64,000 nt of DNA from assembly GCF_045055315.1 (NCBI RefSeq), contig NZ_CP173677.1, forward strand, positions 1,736,001 through 1,800,000, in the 5' to 3' direction. The stretch is from Brachymonas wangyanguii (lineage in GTDB: Bacteria; Pseudomonadota; Gammaproteobacteria; Burkholderiales; Burkholderiaceae_C). Of the stretch, positions 62,842-64,000 are shown piece after piece. Made by a program: the position numbers and the translations under genes. The notes under the pieces were generated by a model, which saw nothing but the letters and a program-made list of their open reading frames with translations, had not been told where the DNA came from and ran no database searches. How positions within the stretch are numbered: the stretch's first letter is position 1; each line of letters starts with the position of its first letter.

Positions 62842-64000
62842 ATGTTCCCCACCTGGGCATGGATAGTCACGATCGTCCTGATCGGCGGCCTGTTCCTGTA
62901 TGACTACTTCTTCCACGTACGCGTGGCCCACACCCCCACGCTGCGGGAATCGACCAAGTGGTCGATCCTGTTCGTGGCGATTGCCCTGCTGTTTGGCGTG
63001 TTCGTCTGGGCCGTCTTTGGCCACCAGCGCGGCGTCGAGTACTTTGCCGGCTACATCACCGAAAAAGCCCTGAGCGTGGACAACCTGTTCGTGTTCCTGA
63101 TCATCATGGCGGGCTTCAAGGTGCCACACGCCTACCAGCAGAAAGTGCTGCTGTTCGGCATCCTGTTCTCGATCTTTGCGCGTGCCGCCTTCATCCTGGT
63201 CGGTGCCGCGCTGCTGAACTCCTTTGCCTGGATGTTCTACATCTTCGGTGGCCTGCTACTGATGCTGGCAGGCAAGCAGCTCGCCCCGGAGAAGGAAGAG
63301 GAAAGCCTGGATCAGAACGTCGTCGTGCGCGTCACGCGCAAGCTGTTCCACACCACCGACTACTACGATCGCGACAAGCTGTTCACGATCCAGAACGGCA
63401 AGCGTGCCCTGACGCCGATGCTGCTGGTGATGGTGGTCATTGGCGCCACCGACATCCTGTTCGCCCTGGATTCGATCCCGGCCATCTTCGGCCTGACCGA
63501 CAGCGCCTTCATCGTGTTCACCGCCAACGCCTTCTCGCTGATGGGCCTGCGCCAGCTCTACTTCCTGATCGACGGCCTGCTGGAACGCCTGGTCTACCTG
63601 AAGTACGGCCTGGCCATCATCCTGGCCTTCATCGGTGCCAAGCTGATCCTGCACGCGCTACACGAAAACAACGTGCCGTTCATCAACGACGGCAACCCGG
63701 TCAGCGTGATTGAAGTCACCACCGGCCAGTCGCTGATCGTGATCTGCGTGATCCTGGTGATTACCGTGATCGCCTCGCTGATGTCGCAAAAAGGCAAGAT
63801 CCTGACCGTGATCTCCAGCGTGCGCCGCCACGCCAAGCAGTACCTGGACATGGACTACGAAGCCGATCCGACCTTGCGCGAAGTGAACTACCTGCAGCTG
63901 CTGGAAGAAGAACAGGCGCTGATGGCGATTCCGGAAGAATACAAGCACCTGCTGCAGGACGAGCAGAAGCTGCTGGACCTGCTGGACGAGGCCCACCAGA
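62842..64000 (+). CDS. TerC-family membrane protein (3' end outside window)
   Basis: At least 386 residues, open to the window end. About nine helices are visible, with the conserved ALSVDNLFVFLIIM near 74-87 and GATDILFALDSIPAIFG near 203-219. TerC/Alx proteins are linked to metal export, especially manganese, and to tellurite resistance. The C-terminal soluble tail, rich in Glu and Leu, is still open at the edge. A GAAAGGA site precedes the ATG. The 200-nt leader can form stems such as CAGCCC/GGGCTG just upstream, but lacks the GGGGAGTAG core of the manganese riboswitch. Confidence 0.88.
   Translation, partial: MFPTWAWIVTIVLIGGLFLYDYFFHVRVAHTPTLRESTKWSILFVAIALLFGVFVWAVFGHQRGVEYFAGYITEKALSVDNLFVFLIIMAGFKVPHAYQQKVLLFGILFSIFARAAFILVGAALLNSFAWMFYIFGGLLLMLAGKQLAPEKEEESLDQNVVVRVTRKLFHTTDYYDRDKLFTIQNGKRALTPMLLVMVVIGATDILFALDSIPAIFGLTDSAFIVFTANAFSLMGLRQLYFLIDGLLERLVYLKYGLAIILAFIGAKLILHALHENNVPFINDGNPVSVIEVTTGQSLIVICVILVITVIASLMSQKGKILTVISSVRRHAKQYLDMDYEADPTLREVNYLQLLEEEQALMAIPEEYKHLLQDEQKLLDLLDEAHQ

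Overview
The window is a high-GC bacterial chromosome segment. It opens with the 5' half of an rRNA operon on the minus strand (16S, tRNA-Ile, tRNA-Ala, start of 23S). The 16S signature stretches, the gene families and the ABC importers for branched-chain amino acids point to Burkholderiales (Betaproteobacteria), probably Comamonadaceae or a close relative. No plasmid, phage, insertion sequence or CRISPR array was seen; this looks like ordinary core chromosome with a few unusual local arrangements.

Layout. 1-2.6 kb: rRNA operon with two tandem promoters. 2.7-7.4 kb: sulfur and glutathione genes, namely a CBS-domain protein and gamma-glutamyltransferase on the minus strand, and O-acetylhomoserine sulfhydrylase with a frameshifted alpha/beta hydrolase on the plus strand. 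7.4-16.7 kb: a large DUF2157/GDYXXLXY membrane protein, a YihY/BrkB protein, a DUF2069 protein, an FAD-linked oxidase, a TauE/SafE permease, thyA, an EamA exporter and a c-type cytochrome. 16.7-20.3 kb: a four-gene Mla/Mce-type lipid transport operon on the minus strand, divergent from folA. 20.8-23.0 kb: a flavin reductase, a VUT-family transporter and exonuclease III. 23.1-28.4 kb: a sulfate importer operon with two tandem lipoprotein binding proteins followed by cysT, cysW and cysA. 28.5-31.8 kb: a second oxyanion importer of the PhnD/C/E type, annotated in related genomes as selenate or phosphonate transport, with a fused double permease. 31.8-36.0 kb: a PAP2 phosphatase, a zinc-less sirtuin, MgtE and UDP-glucose dehydrogenase.

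36.2-49.9 kb is the most distinctive region. Two near-identical livGFKHM operons flank a valine catabolic set (mmsA, mmsB, a LysR regulator). The ATPase livG, the permeases livH and livM, and even the livK-livH spacer are almost identical between copies. The two binding proteins (livK) and the N termini of livF have diverged. Copy 2 livM carries a one-base deletion. The arrangement suggests shared transporter parts with two binding proteins of different specificity, kept alike by recent duplication or gene conversion.

50-64 kb: a thioester-containing alpha-2-macroglobulin coupled to penicillin-binding protein 1C, an L-lactate dehydrogenase-type FMN enzyme, a SPOR lipoprotein, DNA polymerase IV, a Fur-box-controlled iron-binding protein and a TerC family protein cut by the window end.

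I did not find a clearly undescribed biological system. The observations most worth following are the mosaic liv duplication, the two frameshifts, the lipidated substrate-binding proteins, and the hairpins and terminators placed inside or just ahead of the transporter operons.
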